Below, piece by piece: positions 7,434 through 16,452 of a DNA stretch of 33,215 bases; the first letter of the stretch is position 1, and the number at the start of each line of letters is the position of its first letter. This DNA is from Cesiribacter andamanensis AMV16. Its GTDB lineage: Bacteria > Bacteroidota > Bacteroidia > Cytophagales > Cyclobacteriaceae. Where the stretch lies: positions 1-33,215 of the forward strand of contig NZ_AODQ01000040.1 of NCBI RefSeq assembly GCF_000348925.1, given 5' to 3'. Both the position numbers and the translations under genes were made by a program. The notes under the pieces are model-generated. The model saw only the letters and a list, made by a program, of their open reading frames with translations. It did not search any database and had not been told where the DNA came from.

Positions 7434-8673
7434 ATAACACATCCAGAAGGGTCTGGCATTTATGTTCGGTTTCCTGCCACTCCCGTTCTGCATCCGAATC
7501 GGCGGTAATGCCAGCTCCGGCATACAGCAGGGCTGTACGCTCCAGGAGCTGCATGCAGCGCAGGTTTACAAAGAGGTGGGTTTCCTGCTGCAGGTGAACC
7601 GGTCCCAGAAAGCCGGCAAAAAAGCTGCGGTCCAGCTGTTCATGCGTCTCCAGAAAGGCAGCTGCCGGCTCCTTGGGCAGGCCACAAACGGCCGAGGTGG
7701 GGTGCAGCAGCTCCAGCATCACCGTTGGCAGGTTGGGGTAGTGTACCTCCTTCAGGTCTATGGTAAAATCGGTGCGCAGGTGTAAGAGGTTGGCCGCAGC
7801 GATGGTGCGCGGCCCTATCTCTTCAAACTCCCGTATGCGCACCTTTTTCAGGCAGTTGATGATGTAACGGCTTACCATGGCCTGCTCCTCAATTTCCTTC
7901 TGCCGCCAGACGGCATCAACGGGCCGCATGCCTGCTTGACGGCGCTGGGTGCCGGCCAGGGCTACAGTGCAGAATTTCTGGTGCCGGTCTACCGAAATCA
8001 GAATTTCAGGGGTGGCCCCTATCCAGGTGCCTACACCGGGTATGGCTACCAGCGAAACAAAGGCATTGGGATAGGCCGCCGAGAGGTGCAGAAAGAAACT
8101 GCTCAGGCTAAAACCGGCCGGAAGGGCTACTTCCTTAGTGCGGGCACATACATTTTTTTGAAAATCGCCCCGCCTGATGGCGGCCACCGACTGCTCTACC
8201 AGGTGAATGTACTGCGTTTTAGGGGTGGTGCCGGCCCTACAGGGCGCCAGGGGATAGGCAGAGGCCGCAGGGGCCTCCTCCTGCTCAAGTTCCTCCAGAA
8301 AGGACTCTGCCTGCGCCCGCCGCTGGGGGGGCAGACCCTCCGCCGGCCGTAGCTCTCCCTGCTGGCCCTCCCACAGCAGGTCAGCCCTTAAAAACAGGCA
8401 GCCGGGCTTTTCCCTGGCATCCAGGGCAGTTAAGTCGGCCTGGTAGGGGGCAAACAAAAATCCGGTCGGCAGCTCCTCCAGGCTGGGATGCACCTTTGCC
8501 GCACTGCCACTGAGATCAATCAGCAGGCTGGGCTGCTGCTGGGCCGGCAGGCGCCAGGCCGCAAACGAGTATCCCCTAGCCGCCGCCAGTTGCAGAGCGG
8601 CTGCAAAGAGCTGCCCGGACGGTATGGGCTGCTGAAGCGCTTCTCCTGTTTTATAGTCGTAGGTATCGCTCAT
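7417..8673 (-). CDS. menF: Isochorismate synthase
   Basis: This chorismate-binding enzyme converts chorismate to isochorismate, the entry step to menaquinone. The 418-residue product has a variable N-terminal half and a conserved C-terminal half: VALAGTQRR, KEIEEQAMVSRYI, TIDLKEVHYPNLPTVMLELLHPTSAVCGLPKEPA, and YAGAGITADSDAEREWQETEHK. The last holds the Glu residues expected to bind Mg. The start MSDTYDYKTG at 8671-8673 shares an ATGA overlap with the stop of menI, which decides it over the longer frame to 8712. An isochorismate-forming siderophore enzyme is excluded by the menI/menD/menB context. Confidence 0.93.
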   Translation of the reverse strand: MSDTYDYKTGEALQQPIPSGQLFAAALQLAAARGYSFAAWRLPAQQQPSLLIDLSGSAAKVHPSLEELPTGFLFAPYQADLTALDAREKPGCLFLRADLLWEGQQGELRPAEGLPPQRRAQAESFLEELEQEEAPAASAYPLAPCRAGTTPKTQYIHLVEQSVAAIRRGDFQKNVCARTKEVALPAGFSLSSFFLHLSAAYPNAFVSLVAIPGVGTWIGATPEILISVDRHQKFCTVALAGTQRRQAGMRPVDAVWRQKEIEEQAMVSRYIINCLKKVRIREFEEIGPRTIAAANLLHLRTDFTIDLKEVHYPNLPTVMLELLHPTSAVCGLPKEPAAAFLETHEQLDRSFFAGFLGPVHLQQETHLFVNLRCMQLLERTALLYAGAGITADSDAEREWQETEHKCQTLLDVLYEASR

Positions 8674-9101
8674 GATTTGTCTAACACGGCCATGGTAATG
8701 CGGCTGATGCATACCAGGGCTCCTTCTTCAGAAGTGATACGGATTTCCCATACCTGCGTTTTTCCGCCTATGTGCAGGGGCCGGGTAGTACCCAGTACCC
8801 AGCCGGAGCGCATGCTGCGAATATGATTGGCATTGATATCAAGCCCCACGGCATACTGCTTTTGGCCATCCAGGCAATGATTGGCCGCTACGCTACCCAG
8901 GGTCTCGGCCAGCACCACCGAGGCGCCGCCATGCAGCAGGCCAAAGGGCTGGTGGGTGCGGGCATCTACCGGCATACGGGCCGAAATAAAATCGGCCCCT
9001 ACTTCGGTATATTCAATACCCAGGTGCTCCATCATGGTATTGCGGCTCATGCGGTTGAGGGCCTCTACCGTAGGCTGTGTTGTAAAAATGGGTGTTTTCA
9101 T
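8670..9101 (-). CDS. menI: 1,4-Dihydroxy-2-naphthoyl-CoA hydrolase (hotdog)
   Basis: This hotdog-fold thioesterase of 143 residues closely resembles E. coli YdiI/MenI. The pattern PVDARTHQPFGLLHGGASVV with LAETLGS follows, putting HGG at 57-59 and the catalytic Glu at 66. It would release DHNA from DHNA-CoA before prenylation. The ATG at 9099-9101 is preferred because the YdiI-like homology begins there and a possible -7 box lies 25 bases upstream. It is first in the men operon, and its TGA overlaps the menF ATG (ATGA), suggesting coupled translation. Confidence 0.88.
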   Translation of the reverse strand: MKTPIFTTQPTVEALNRMSRNTMMEHLGIEYTEVGADFISARMPVDARTHQPFGLLHGGASVVLAETLGSVAANHCLDGQKQYAVGLDINANHIRSMRSGWVLGTTRPLHIGGKTQVWEIRITSEEGALVCISRITMAVLDKS

Positions 9102-9125
9102 AAACAGATGTTCTACCAACGCCAG

Positions 9126-9133
9126 CAAATGTA
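9126..9133 (-). promoter_or_regulatory. Possible -7 box of men operon
   Basis: The minus strand reads TACATTTG, a perfect match to the Bacteroidota -7 consensus TAnnTTTG, 25 bases before the menI ATG. The nearest TTTG upstream is 26 bases away, further than the usual spacer of about 20, so the -33 part is not convincing. Confidence 0.35.
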
Positions 9134-9334
9134 GCCACTGAAGTTGGATTTGGGTATGACAAATCCATTTCTTTGCATCCGGCAAGCGACTGTGCAGGCT
9201 AGCTTTTTCTCCACGCTGTTGCTCACAGGCCTACCAAACCGCAAGGGGCGCTGCCCGAAGCAGGAGCCCGCCGGTGCAGAACAAGCTGCTGCCTGAATGC
9301 TTTATACTGATACTTATCTTAAACCCGCCACCCA

Positions 9335-9964
9335 TTGAAACAGAAAAAAATATACCTGATCCGCCACGGCCAAACCGATTACAACAAAAGGGGAATGGTG
9401 CAGGGCAGCGGCATTGATGCCCCCCTGAATGAAGAAGGCTACCGCCAGGCCGAGCGCTTCTGGCAGGCTTATAAAGATTTTCCCTTCGATAAGGTCTACA
9501 CCTCGGCCCTGCAGCGCACCCAGCAAAGCGTACAAAAGTTTATTGATGCCGGCATACCGCATGTGGTCTTTGAGGGGCTCAACGAAATTCACTGGGGACA
9601 CAAAGAGGGAAAGCCCTTTACCCGGGAGGAGCATGACCACTACCTGAATGTGGTAAAGGCCTGGCAGCAGGGCGAACTGCATGTGCTTATTGAAGGGGGT
9701 GAAAGCCCCATGGATGTGCAAAAGCGGCAGCAGGTGGTATTACAGTACCTGCTGGAGGAAGAAGAGGGTGAGCGCATCCTCATCTGCATGCACGGCAGGG
9801 CCATGCGCATTTTGCTCTGTTACATGCTAAATTACCCCCTGCAGAACATGGATTATTTTGAGCATGACAACCTCTGCCTGTATGAGTTAAGCTGGACGGG
9901 CAGCATGTTTGTGGTGCAGCGCTTCAACGACCGCCGCCACCTGCAGCCGGCCCAAAACATTTAA
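9335..9964 (+). CDS. Histidine phosphatase (phosphoglycerate mutase family)
   Basis: The 209-residue cytosolic protein has the branch 1 signature LIRHGQTDYNKRGMVQG near the N-terminus (His11 phospho-acceptor), then YTSALQRTQQS, the acid/base region LNEIHWGHKEG and the second histidine in ICMHGRAMRI. It resembles cofactor-dependent mutase-like phosphatases such as alpha-ribazole phosphatase or YhfR-type enzymes; the substrate is not determinable. The start is a TTG at 9335: an in-frame TAA at 9320-9322 leaves no upstream ATG and the RHG motif must be kept, so TTG is the only reasonable choice. It is divergent from the men operon. Confidence 0.85.
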   Translation: MKQKKIYLIRHGQTDYNKRGMVQGSGIDAPLNEEGYRQAERFWQAYKDFPFDKVYTSALQRTQQSVQKFIDAGIPHVVFEGLNEIHWGHKEGKPFTREEHDHYLNVVKAWQQGELHVLIEGGESPMDVQKRQQVVLQYLLEEEEGERILICMHGRAMRILLCYMLNYPLQNMDYFEHDNLCLYELSWTGSMFVVQRFNDRRHLQPAQNI

Positions 9965-10068
9965 GCGCAGGACGGGTTGAAAGGGAAGATACCGGCCGGC
10001 CCCGGGCCCTGCCTGTATTGCCTCAGGCCCATTCCGGCTGGGGCGTATCAACCTTAATTAAGCTGTTT

Positions 10069-10458
10069 ATGGAGTTTAGTAATCGTCAGGTAACGATTTT
10101 TTATAAACCTGAAGAAAAAAAAGATAAGAACACCTATGACCTGGCCATGCAGCTCTCCGAGCACATTCTGGGCATAGACGTGCTGAAACAAAAAATAACC
10201 GAAACCCAACTCATCGAGATCCTGAACCACCTAAAACGCACCCCTGCCGATCTGGTGGACAAAAGCTCCGATACCTACATTAAAAAATACGAAGGAGTGG
10301 ACTTGACCGATGATGACTGGATTAAGGCACTTACCGCCAATCCGGAGATGCTCTTTACCCCCATCGTTTTCTTTGGCAAGCGGGGCATGCTGGTAGATAC
10401 CCCCAGCCGGGTGCTGGACCTGGACCCTACCCATGGCTTTAATGACCTGAAGACCTAA
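10069..10458 (+). CDS. ArsC/Spx-like thioredoxin-fold protein without Cys
   Basis: The 129-residue product begins MEFSNRQVTIFYKPEEKKDK. Later parts fit the ArsC/Spx/YfgD layout: LAMQLSEHILGIDVLKQKIT, LIEILNHLKRTPADLVDK, and the C-terminal NPEMLFTPIVFFGKRGMLVD in place of the usual NPxLIxRPI. The N-terminal catalytic Cys of arsenate reductases is replaced (YKPEEKKDK), so arsenate reduction is unlikely. The ATG at 10069-10071 is preferred to a TTG at 10018 because the fold starts there. It lies about 100 bases after the phosphatase gene in the same direction and is closed by a strong terminator. Confidence 0.7.
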   Translation: MEFSNRQVTIFYKPEEKKDKNTYDLAMQLSEHILGIDVLKQKITETQLIEILNHLKRTPADLVDKSSDTYIKKYEGVDLTDDDWIKALTANPEMLFTPIVFFGKRGMLVDTPSRVLDLDPTHGFNDLKT

Positions 10459-10497
10459 GCGGGGCTCTTGTACGCTGAGCGTCCTGCCCGGACCTAT

Positions 10498-10531
10498 AAA
10501 AAAGTCCCGCCTTGTGAGCGGGACTTTTTTT
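10498..10531. terminator. Bidirectional intrinsic terminator
   Basis: A perfect stem GTCCCGC / GCGGGAC (10504-10510 and 10518-10524) with a seven-base loop is flanked by six A on the left and seven T on the right. It can terminate both the rightward ArsC-like gene and the leftward Nif3/zinc-ribbon transcript, and lies between the two convergent units. Confidence 0.9.
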
Positions 10532-10560
10532 ATGTACCAATGGGTGAGTGCCTGAGTAGT

Positions 10561-11334
10561 TTAGGCAATGGTGCGGCGGCTTTTGGCGCGGGTAGCTTTC
10601 GATTCTTCCGTTTCGTCTTCTACATCGGCCAGGATGCGGCCACAGTGCTCACACACAATAATTTTCTTGCGCTCCCGGATATCGGACCGGCGCTGGGGGG
10701 GTACAATGTTAAAGCAACCGCCACAGGCATCGCGCTTTACCATTACCACGGCCAGGCCGTTGCGGGCATTGTTGCGCACACGCTCATAGCCGCGCAGCAG
10801 GCGTTCTTCGATCTTCTGCTTGGCTTCTTCGCGCTCCTGCAGCAGCTTCTGCTCATCTTCCTCACTTTCAGAAGTGATTTGCTGCAGCTCCTTGCGCTTG
10901 CCTTCCAGGTCTTTCTGGCGCTCTTCCAGGCGGGTTTTTACTCCTTCTATCTCTTCCTGCTTGCGCTCTATGCGCACATAGGCCTCACGGATGCGTTTTT
11001 CGCCAACCTGCATCTCCAGGTTTTGCAGCTCAATTTCTTTGGTGATGGCATCGTACTCCCGGTTGTTGCGTACGTTCATCTGCTGCTCTTCGTACTTCTT
11101 GATCAGCTTTTCGGATTCTTTGATCCCCAGACGGCTGGTCTCAATGCTTTCTTCAATTTCCTTGAGCTCGCCCTCAAATTTAGAGATACGGGTTTCGTAT
11201 TGGGCAATCTCGTCTTCCAGGTCGCTTACCTCTTCAGGCAGGGCGCCGCGGATCTTCTTGATATCATCCAGAGCGGAGTCAATAGCCTGCAGTTCCAGCA
11301 GGGCCGTTAGTTTTTGTGCCGTGGTATTTTCCAT
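10561..11334 (-). CDS. Coiled-coil protein with C4 zinc ribbon
   Basis: This 257-residue protein is a long charged coiled coil from about residue 5 to 175 (Glu/Lys-rich heptads), then a C-terminal zinc ribbon with two CxxC pairs (DACGGC and CEHCG) and a basic tail. It fits the bacterial C4-type zinc-ribbon family that is often adjacent to Nif3-like genes; nucleic-acid binding has been proposed for the family. It starts seven bases after the Nif3 stop, so the two form an operon. There is no membrane segment. The exact function is unknown. Confidence 0.85.
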   Translation of the reverse strand: MENTTAQKLTALLELQAIDSALDDIKKIRGALPEEVSDLEDEIAQYETRISKFEGELKEIEESIETSRLGIKESEKLIKKYEEQQMNVRNNREYDAITKEIELQNLEMQVGEKRIREAYVRIERKQEEIEGVKTRLEERQKDLEGKRKELQQITSESEEDEQKLLQEREEAKQKIEERLLRGYERVRNNARNGLAVVMVKRDACGGCFNIVPPQRRSDIRERKKIIVCEHCGRILADVEDETEESKATRAKSRRTIA

Positions 11335-11341
11335 GTAGTCC

Positions 11342-12442
11342 TTACAGGTATCGTATCGGGTTGGTACGGATCGTACTCAGATAAAGCGCAATATTAGCAA
11401 TTTTTTCGCTTAATCTTTCATATATCAGGTCTTTTGTGAACTGTTCGCTCTCATAATGACCAATGTCCGCTAGTATAATACGCTCTTCGGCATCAAAAAA
11501 TTCATGATACTTCACGTCGGCCGTTACAAACACATCGGCGCCGGCACTCATTGCCTTGTGCAACAGAAAGATACCCGCCCCCCCGCAAAGGGCAATGCGC
11601 TGCACGGGCTTGTCCGGCAAATCGGTAAAGCGCACACACTCGGCCTGCATGCTTTGCTTGAGCTTTTGTAAAAATTCCAGGACCGGCAGGGGCTCCGGCA
11701 GCTCGCCAATCATGCCCGAGCCAAATTCCTGATGGGTGTTTTCCAGCCGGTGCATAAAATAGGCCACCTCCTCGTAGGGGTGGGCCCTGCGCATGGCGGC
11801 CAGCACGGCCTCGGCCAGGTATAGCGGAAAGATCACCTCCACCCGGTTTTCGCTTACCTCCTCATCTTCTCCCTGCTGCCCTATGGTAGGATTGGCCCCC
11901 TGGTTGGGACGGAAGGTGCCGGTACCGGCCGAGCGAAAGCTGCAATGATCATAGTTGCCCACCTGCCCGGCCCCGGCAGCATAGAGTGCATCCAGTACCT
12001 GTTGGGTACTTTCTTTTGGTACAAAAAAGACCAGCGACTGCAGTATGTCCCGTTTGGGGTCCAGGATCCGGAGGTTTTTAAGCCCCAGGCGCTCGGCTAT
12101 CTTTCTATTCACCCCGGTGATCACATTGTCCAGGTTGGTATGAATGGCATAAATGGCAATGTTGTGCCGGATGGCCTTGATGATGGTGCGCTCTACATAG
12201 GTGCGACCCGTAAGGCGCTTGAGCCCTTTAAAGATCGGGGGGTGATGGGCTACAATCAGGTTGGCGCCCTTTTCCAGGGCTTCCTCCACCACGGCCTCGG
12301 TGCAGTCCAGGCTAATGAGCACGCCGCTGCAGGCATCCTGCCGGTTGCCGGTGATCAGGCCGGCATTGTCATAGCCCTCCTGCAGCAGGGGGTGGGCCCA
12401 GGCCTCCAGTTCCTCAATAATATGGTGTATGGTTGTAGACAT
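11342..12442 (-). CDS. Nif3-like dinuclear metal centre protein
   Basis: The 366-residue protein of the Nif3/YbgI/YqfO family starts MSTTIHHIIEELEAWAHPLL. Metal-binding motifs are LIVAHHPPIFKGLKRL (His pair), AIHTNLDN, and near the C-terminus ADIGHYESEQF with the final His and Glu. The central region (about residues 130-235, including CSFRSAGTGTFRP and HPYEEVAYF) is the inserted CutA/PII-like domain of the longer YqfO type. Family members have been called GTP cyclohydrolase 1 type 2 homologues, but the physiological role is uncertain. It is divergent from lpxK and paired with the zinc-ribbon gene. Confidence 0.9.
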   Translation of the reverse strand: MSTTIHHIIEELEAWAHPLLQEGYDNAGLITGNRQDACSGVLISLDCTEAVVEEALEKGANLIVAHHPPIFKGLKRLTGRTYVERTIIKAIRHNIAIYAIHTNLDNVITGVNRKIAERLGLKNLRILDPKRDILQSLVFFVPKESTQQVLDALYAAGAGQVGNYDHCSFRSAGTGTFRPNQGANPTIGQQGEDEEVSENRVEVIFPLYLAEAVLAAMRRAHPYEEVAYFMHRLENTHQEFGSGMIGELPEPLPVLEFLQKLKQSMQAECVRFTDLPDKPVQRIALCGGAGIFLLHKAMSAGADVFVTADVKYHEFFDAEERIILADIGHYESEQFTKDLIYERLSEKIANIALYLSTIRTNPIRYL

Positions 12443-12552
12443 GTCAATTTCAGAATAAAAACCTCAAGATACGCCAATCCCCTTGCTTGTACCAAATTTG
12501 GCTGGCGGAATGGCGCCTGCTTCCCCGGCTGAAAACAGAGCGGCAGATTTGC

Positions 12553-12560
12553 TATCTTTA
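12553..12560 (+). promoter_or_regulatory. Possible -7 box of lpxK operon
   Basis: TATCTTTA matches seven of eight positions of the Bacteroidota -7 consensus and lies nine bases before the lpxK ATG, which would give a nearly leaderless transcript. No TTTG element is seen at the expected -33 distance, so support is limited. Confidence 0.3.
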
Positions 12561-12568
12561 CCCCCTGC

Positions 12569-13656
12569 ATGATGCTACCCCTCTACCCCCTTTCGCTTCT
12601 CTACCAGGGCATCACCTGGAGCCGCAACCAGCTCTACGAGCGGGGCCTGCTGCCTTCGGTGGGCTCAGACCGCATGTTGATCTGCGTGGGCAACCTCTCG
12701 GTAGGGGGCACCGGCAAGACCCCCATGGTAGAGGAGCTGGTGCGCCTGCTACAGCCCCGCTACCCCCTGGCCACCCTTAGCCGGGGCTATGGCCGGCAAA
12801 GCAAGGGGTACCGCCTGGCCGGCCCGGGCGATAGTGCCCGCACGCTGGGCGACGAGCCCTACCAGTATTACCAGAAATGGAAGGGTACCGTACCGGTAGC
12901 CGTGGGCGAAGACCGGGCAGCCGCCATAGACCGACTGCTGGCGGACAAGCCCGAAACGGCGCTTATTCTGCTGGACGATGCCTACCAGCACCGCCGGGTG
13001 CGGGCCGACCTGAATGTGCTGCTCACCTCTTATGACCTGCCCTTTTGGAAAGACTGGCTGCTGCCCGCCGGGCGCCTGCGGGAGAGCCGGCAGGGAGCCA
13101 AACGGGCGCATGTGCTGGTGATCACCAAATGCCCGGCCCAGCTTAGCCCGCAGGAACAGGAGCAGCTGCGGCGGCAGGCAGCCCCCTATCTGACCAAGGG
13201 GGTACCCATCTACTTCAGCACCATTGCTTACGAGCCAGCCGTAGCCCTTACCCCTGCAGCCGCACAGGCTACTCTTACTCCCCAGGCGCCGGTTATGCTG
13301 CTCAGCGGGCTGGCAAAACCCGCCCCCTTTGAGGCCTGGGTGCGGAAGCACTTCAGGCTGCTGGAGCACCACCAATATGCCGATCATCACCCCTATACCC
13401 CAAAGGAGCTGGAGCGCCTTCAGCAGGCCTATGCCCGGCATGCCAGTGAGCGCCCTCTGCTGCTCACCAGCGAAAAGATGCGGCCCGCCTGCAGGATCCG
13501 GCCTTATTGCCGCTGCTGGAGCAGCTGCCGATGTACTACATTCCCATCCGCCAGCGTTTTCTTGCTGCTGATGATGCAGCCAAGGGCAGCCCTGCTACGC
13601 CTTTTCAGGAGCTGGTGTTAAAAAGGGTAGCCGAAAAACTGGGTCATGTATCCTGA
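12569..13656 (+). CDS. lpxK: Tetraacyldisaccharide 4'-kinase, frameshifted near 3' end
   Basis: LpxK phosphorylates the 4' position of the lipid A precursor at the inner membrane. The Walker A motif SVGGTGKT is near residues 44-51, preceded by the usual N-terminal YQGITWSRNQLYERG. LDDAYQHRRV and LPAGRLRES are family motifs. The uninterrupted frame runs 12569-13621, but after the codons for SEK (13469-13477) it leaves the conserved sequence. One base back, the frame continues DAARLQDPALLPLLEQLP and ends VLKRVAEKLGHVS at 13654-13656, as expected for the family. One base (a G after the A run at 13473-13477) is therefore missing. LpxK is normally essential, so a sequence error is more likely than a real mutation. 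Confidence 0.88.
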
Positions 13657-15541
13657 ATTGCTAATTTTACACGTGCATTACCGGAATCTTCTCTATTTCA
13701 CCCTCTTGCTGCTTGCCTTGCCACTTGGCCTGCAGGCGCAGATCGTCGACGACTCTACCCGCCTGGTCTACGGGCCCCAGACCACTACCTACGTGCGGGA
13801 AAGCAGCCTTTACTACCAGTCCGGGCAAACCTACCATCCCGATACGGCCGTGCGTAATTTTTACCGCCTGCTGCCAACCGAGCAGAGCGGCTACCGTTTG
13901 CAAGACCTGGGCAATGTAGGCACGGCCATGCAGCCGATCTATTACACCCCACCGCAGGAAATTGGCGCCCGCTCCGGCTTTACGGTCTATGACTACTGGT
14001 TTAACGATGCCGAGGAGATCCGCTACTACAACACCCGCTCGCCCTACACCCGCCTGTTTTACAGCCAGGGCGGCAACGGCCGCTCCTGGGTAGATGTTAC
14101 CCACGCCCGCAACGTAACCCCCCGCTGGAATGTAGGCGGCGATTTCCGGCGCATTACCGCCGATAAACAGATTGGCCCCACCCGCACCCGGGACGAAAAA
14201 CAAACCGTTTCTACTGCCTACGACCTGTTTACCTGGTATAAGGATTCGGTAGACCGCTACCAGCTGATGGCCAACCTGAGCCGCATGCGCCACCGGGTAC
14301 AGGAGCCTGGGGGCATCCTGGTAAGTCCAACGGCTACCCCCGCTACCATAACCGACATTATCCGCTATGCCGATTCGCCCATTCGCCGGGCCACGGCCCG
14401 AAGCGAAGAGCTTCGCCTCAACTACCACCTCTACCACCAGTACAAACTGGCCAGTGCCCTGCAGCTCTACCATATAGTTGACCGCAGCAGCAGCACCAAC
14501 CTCTATGAAGATCAGCAGCCGGATTCGGTCTATTACCGCACCTCCATTCCTGCCAACTACGGCACCTATACTGATGAGTTCACCACCCGCATCCTGCAAA
14601 ACCAGGGGGGGATCAAGGGGGGCTACGGGGCCGGCCAGTGGAATGCCTACATCAAGCACCGGGCCATACGCTTTTTGCCGGGTGCCGGAGAAGAGGAGCA
14701 AATCAACGAGGTGGGTGCCGGCGGCTACCTGGCCCTGCAGCCCGATACCATCCGCACCCTTCGCCTGGAGGCCGAAGTGCGCACCGATGGCCAGTATCGC
14801 TTTGAGGCGCTGGCGCAGAACAACTGGCTGCAGCTGCGCTACCAGCGGAGCCAGTACAAGCCTGCCTTTATTTACGGCTACCGCAATACGCTGGTCAATG
14901 AGTGGCAGTATGAGTTTAAAGACCCCATTGCCGACCGGCTGGAGGGAACGCTCCTGCTGAACCTAGGCCCCCTGCGCCTGCAGCCCGGCCTTTCGCTGGC
15001 CATTGTGCAAAACCCCCTGTACCTGCGGGCAGAAGGCTTAAATGGCACCACCCGCCCCATTGGCATACAGCCGGTGCAGGGGGCTGCTGCCCAGATCCTC
15101 TCCCCCCGCCTGCGTTTTGGGCTTAGCCTGGGCCATTTCCATTGGGATGCCGATGCTCAGTATACCCTGGTAACGGGCAATTCGGCCGAGGCCTTTCAGG
15201 TGCCCGACTGGCTGGTAAACAGCTCCCTTTACTTTGAAGGCCCTCTTTTTGGCGGCAACCTCATAGGCCAGCTGGGGGTAGATGTGCACCTGAAGGCCGC
15301 CTATTATGCCGATGCCTATGACCCCGCCCTGCGGCAGTTTGTGGTACAGCAGGATTTTCTGGTGCCCTCTTACCCTATTGCCAACCTCTTTTTTGGTTTT
15401 AAGGTAAACCGCACCCGCATTTTTGCCCGCATGAGCCACCTAAACCAGGGCATGACCGCCGCCGGTTATTTTCCTACCCCCTACTACAGCGGCCTGCAAC
15501 GCACCTTTGATCTTGGAATAGACTGGTTGTTCTTTGACTGA
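13646..15541 (+). CDS. Bacteroidota putative porin
   Basis: The 631-residue protein has an N-terminal signal peptide (NLLYFTLLLLALPLGLQAQ, predicted cleavage after AQA or AQ). It is rich in alternating hydrophobic and aromatic residues with many Tyr/Arg strands, ends in the aromatic FDLGIDWLFFD, and fits the putative porin family of Bacteroidota outer membranes. Motifs such as GFTVYDYWFND and YSQGGNGRSWVDV near residues 113-152 are typical of its N-terminal region. The start at 13646 overlaps the repaired lpxK end by 11 bases; a GTG at about 13673 is an alternative. It shares a TGATG overlap with miaE. The substrate is unknown. Confidence 0.75.
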   Translation: MYPELLILHVHYRNLLYFTLLLLALPLGLQAQIVDDSTRLVYGPQTTTYVRESSLYYQSGQTYHPDTAVRNFYRLLPTEQSGYRLQDLGNVGTAMQPIYYTPPQEIGARSGFTVYDYWFNDAEEIRYYNTRSPYTRLFYSQGGNGRSWVDVTHARNVTPRWNVGGDFRRITADKQIGPTRTRDEKQTVSTAYDLFTWYKDSVDRYQLMANLSRMRHRVQEPGGILVSPTATPATITDIIRYADSPIRRATARSEELRLNYHLYHQYKLASALQLYHIVDRSSSTNLYEDQQPDSVYYRTSIPANYGTYTDEFTTRILQNQGGIKGGYGAGQWNAYIKHRAIRFLPGAGEEEQINEVGAGGYLALQPDTIRTLRLEAEVRTDGQYRFEALAQNNWLQLRYQRSQYKPAFIYGYRNTLVNEWQYEFKDPIADRLEGTLLLNLGPLRLQPGLSLAIVQNPLYLRAEGLNGTTRPIGIQPVQGAAAQILSPRLRFGLSLGHFHWDADAQYTLVTGNSAEAFQVPDWLVNSSLYFEGPLFGGNLIGQLGVDVHLKAAYYADAYDPALRQFVVQQDFLVPSYPIANLFFGFKVNRTRIFARMSHLNQGMTAAGYFPTPYYSGLQRTFDLGIDWLFFD

Positions 15542-16143
15542 TGGACGATTACACCAAACATGTACTGGGCCTGCAGCTGCCCACCGACCCCCGCTGGGCC
15601 GACATTGCCGAAAAAAATCTGGAAGACATTCTGGTAGACCATGCCTACTGTGAGCAAAAGGCTGCCTCCAGCTGCATATCGCTCATTGTGCGTTATCCGG
15701 ATAAAGAAAAGCTGGTGGAGGTGCTCACCCCCGTAGTGGCCGAAGAGTGGGGCCATTTTGAACGGGTGATCGAGCAGCTGCGCAAGCGCGGCCTGAAGCT
15801 GGGCCCCCAGCGCAAGGATGAGTATGTGATTGCCCTGAGCAAGACCGCCCGCAGCGGCGGCAGCCGGGAACGGCAGCTTATGGACCAGCTGCTGATCTGT
15901 GCCCTCATTGAAGCCCGCAGCTGCGAGCGCTTTAAAATGCTCTGGAAAAACATAGCCGATCCCGAACTGCAGAAATTCTACTATGAGCTGATGGTGTCGG
16001 AAGCCGGGCACTACAAGAATTTTATCCGCCTGGCCAAGGAATATAGGGCAGCCGAAGAAGTAGATGCCCGCTGGCAGGAGCTGCTCCTGCTGGAAGCCGA
16101 TATTATTCGCAATCTGGACGTGCGGCCAGACCGGATGCATTAA
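15541..16143 (+). CDS. miaE: tRNA-(ms2io6A)-hydroxylase
   Basis: MiaE is a diiron hydroxylase acting on the isopentenyl side chain of the modified adenosine at position 37 of tRNA. The 200-residue protein has a ferritin-like four-helix pattern with iron ligands in two halves: DHAYCEQKAAS (Glu38) and EEWGHFE (Glu69, His72), then LIEARSCERF and MVSEAGHYKNF. Its ATG overlaps the porin stop as TGATG, which fixes the start and implies coupled translation. Oxygen-dependent, so it implies at least periodic aerobic growth. Confidence 0.9.
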   Translation: MDDYTKHVLGLQLPTDPRWADIAEKNLEDILVDHAYCEQKAASSCISLIVRYPDKEKLVEVLTPVVAEEWGHFERVIEQLRKRGLKLGPQRKDEYVIALSKTARSGGSRERQLMDQLLICALIEARSCERFKMLWKNIADPELQKFYYELMVSEAGHYKNFIRLAKEYRAAEEVDARWQELLLLEADIIRNLDVRPDRMH

Positions 16144-16286
16144 AAAAAATTCAATCCCCTTCTGCTAAGGTTCTAGTGGCCAGATAAATGTCCATCAACC
16201 GTTTGAAAGCGAAAGAAGGCCTACAGGGTAGAGGATAAACTGATCCCCCAAGGGGGGGGCTCGGGCAAAAGTTTTTTTTGGGAAAA

Positions 16287-16318
16287 TTTGGTCCTTCCCC
16301 TTTTTGCCCTTTTATTTG
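16287..16318 (+). promoter_or_regulatory. Bacteroidota-type promoter of sulfur leader
   Basis: TTTG (16287-16290) is followed by a 20-base spacer and TTTATTTG (16311-16318), matching seven of eight positions of the -7 consensus TAnnTTTG. The predicted start near 16325 is about 17 bases before the riboswitch P1 stem. The upstream stretch 16144-16286 between miaE and this promoter holds only a C5/G8 hairpin and a T8 run that I could not interpret. Confidence 0.5.
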
Positions 16319-16341
16319 CCCTTACCAATTACTGCAAGGTA

Positions 16342-16445
16342 GTTGATTTATACAGAAGAGGTGAGAGACAGGCTCGAAGACCCTCTGGCAACCTACAGCT
16401 CTGCAAGGTGCCAATTCCTGCCCCAAAAGGGATCTATAAATTAAC
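16342..16445 (+). ncRNA. SAM-I clan riboswitch
   Basis: The 5' and 3' ends form an 11-pair closing P1 stem with one G-U wobble: GTTGATTTATA (16342-16352) with TATAAATTAAC (16435-16445). Inside, AGAGG and CCTCT form P2, with GTGA opposite AGAC as a kink-turn-like internal loop. The invariant GGCAACC (16387-16393) follows, then AAGGTGCCAATTCC, the signature of the P3/P4 core, and a small CCC-AAAA-GGG hairpin for P4. These are the hallmarks of the S-box/SAM-I family. The 3' end touches AGGAG (16446-16450), the ribosome site of the polycysteine ORF, and no T-rich terminator follows at once. Control of that ORF's translation is therefore a plausible output. Downstream metZ makes homocysteine, fitting SAM feedback. 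Confidence 0.85.
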
Positions 16446-16452
16446 AGGAGCC

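Noticed and set aside
10468-11310. 280-codon hydrophobic open frame on the plus strand
   Set aside because: It is the complement of the coiled-coil gene (Glu/Lys codons read backwards give Phe/Leu), so the apparent membrane protein is an artefact; it also crosses the terminator at 10498-10531.
13667-14701. 344-codon open frame on the minus strand
   Set aside because: Antisense to the porin gene, Ala/Gly/Val-rich with no family resemblance.
16245-16279. C5/G8 hairpin and T8 run after miaE as a terminator
   Set aside because: The T run is about 12 bases beyond the G run and the loop would have only two bases, so it is not a convincing intrinsic terminator.
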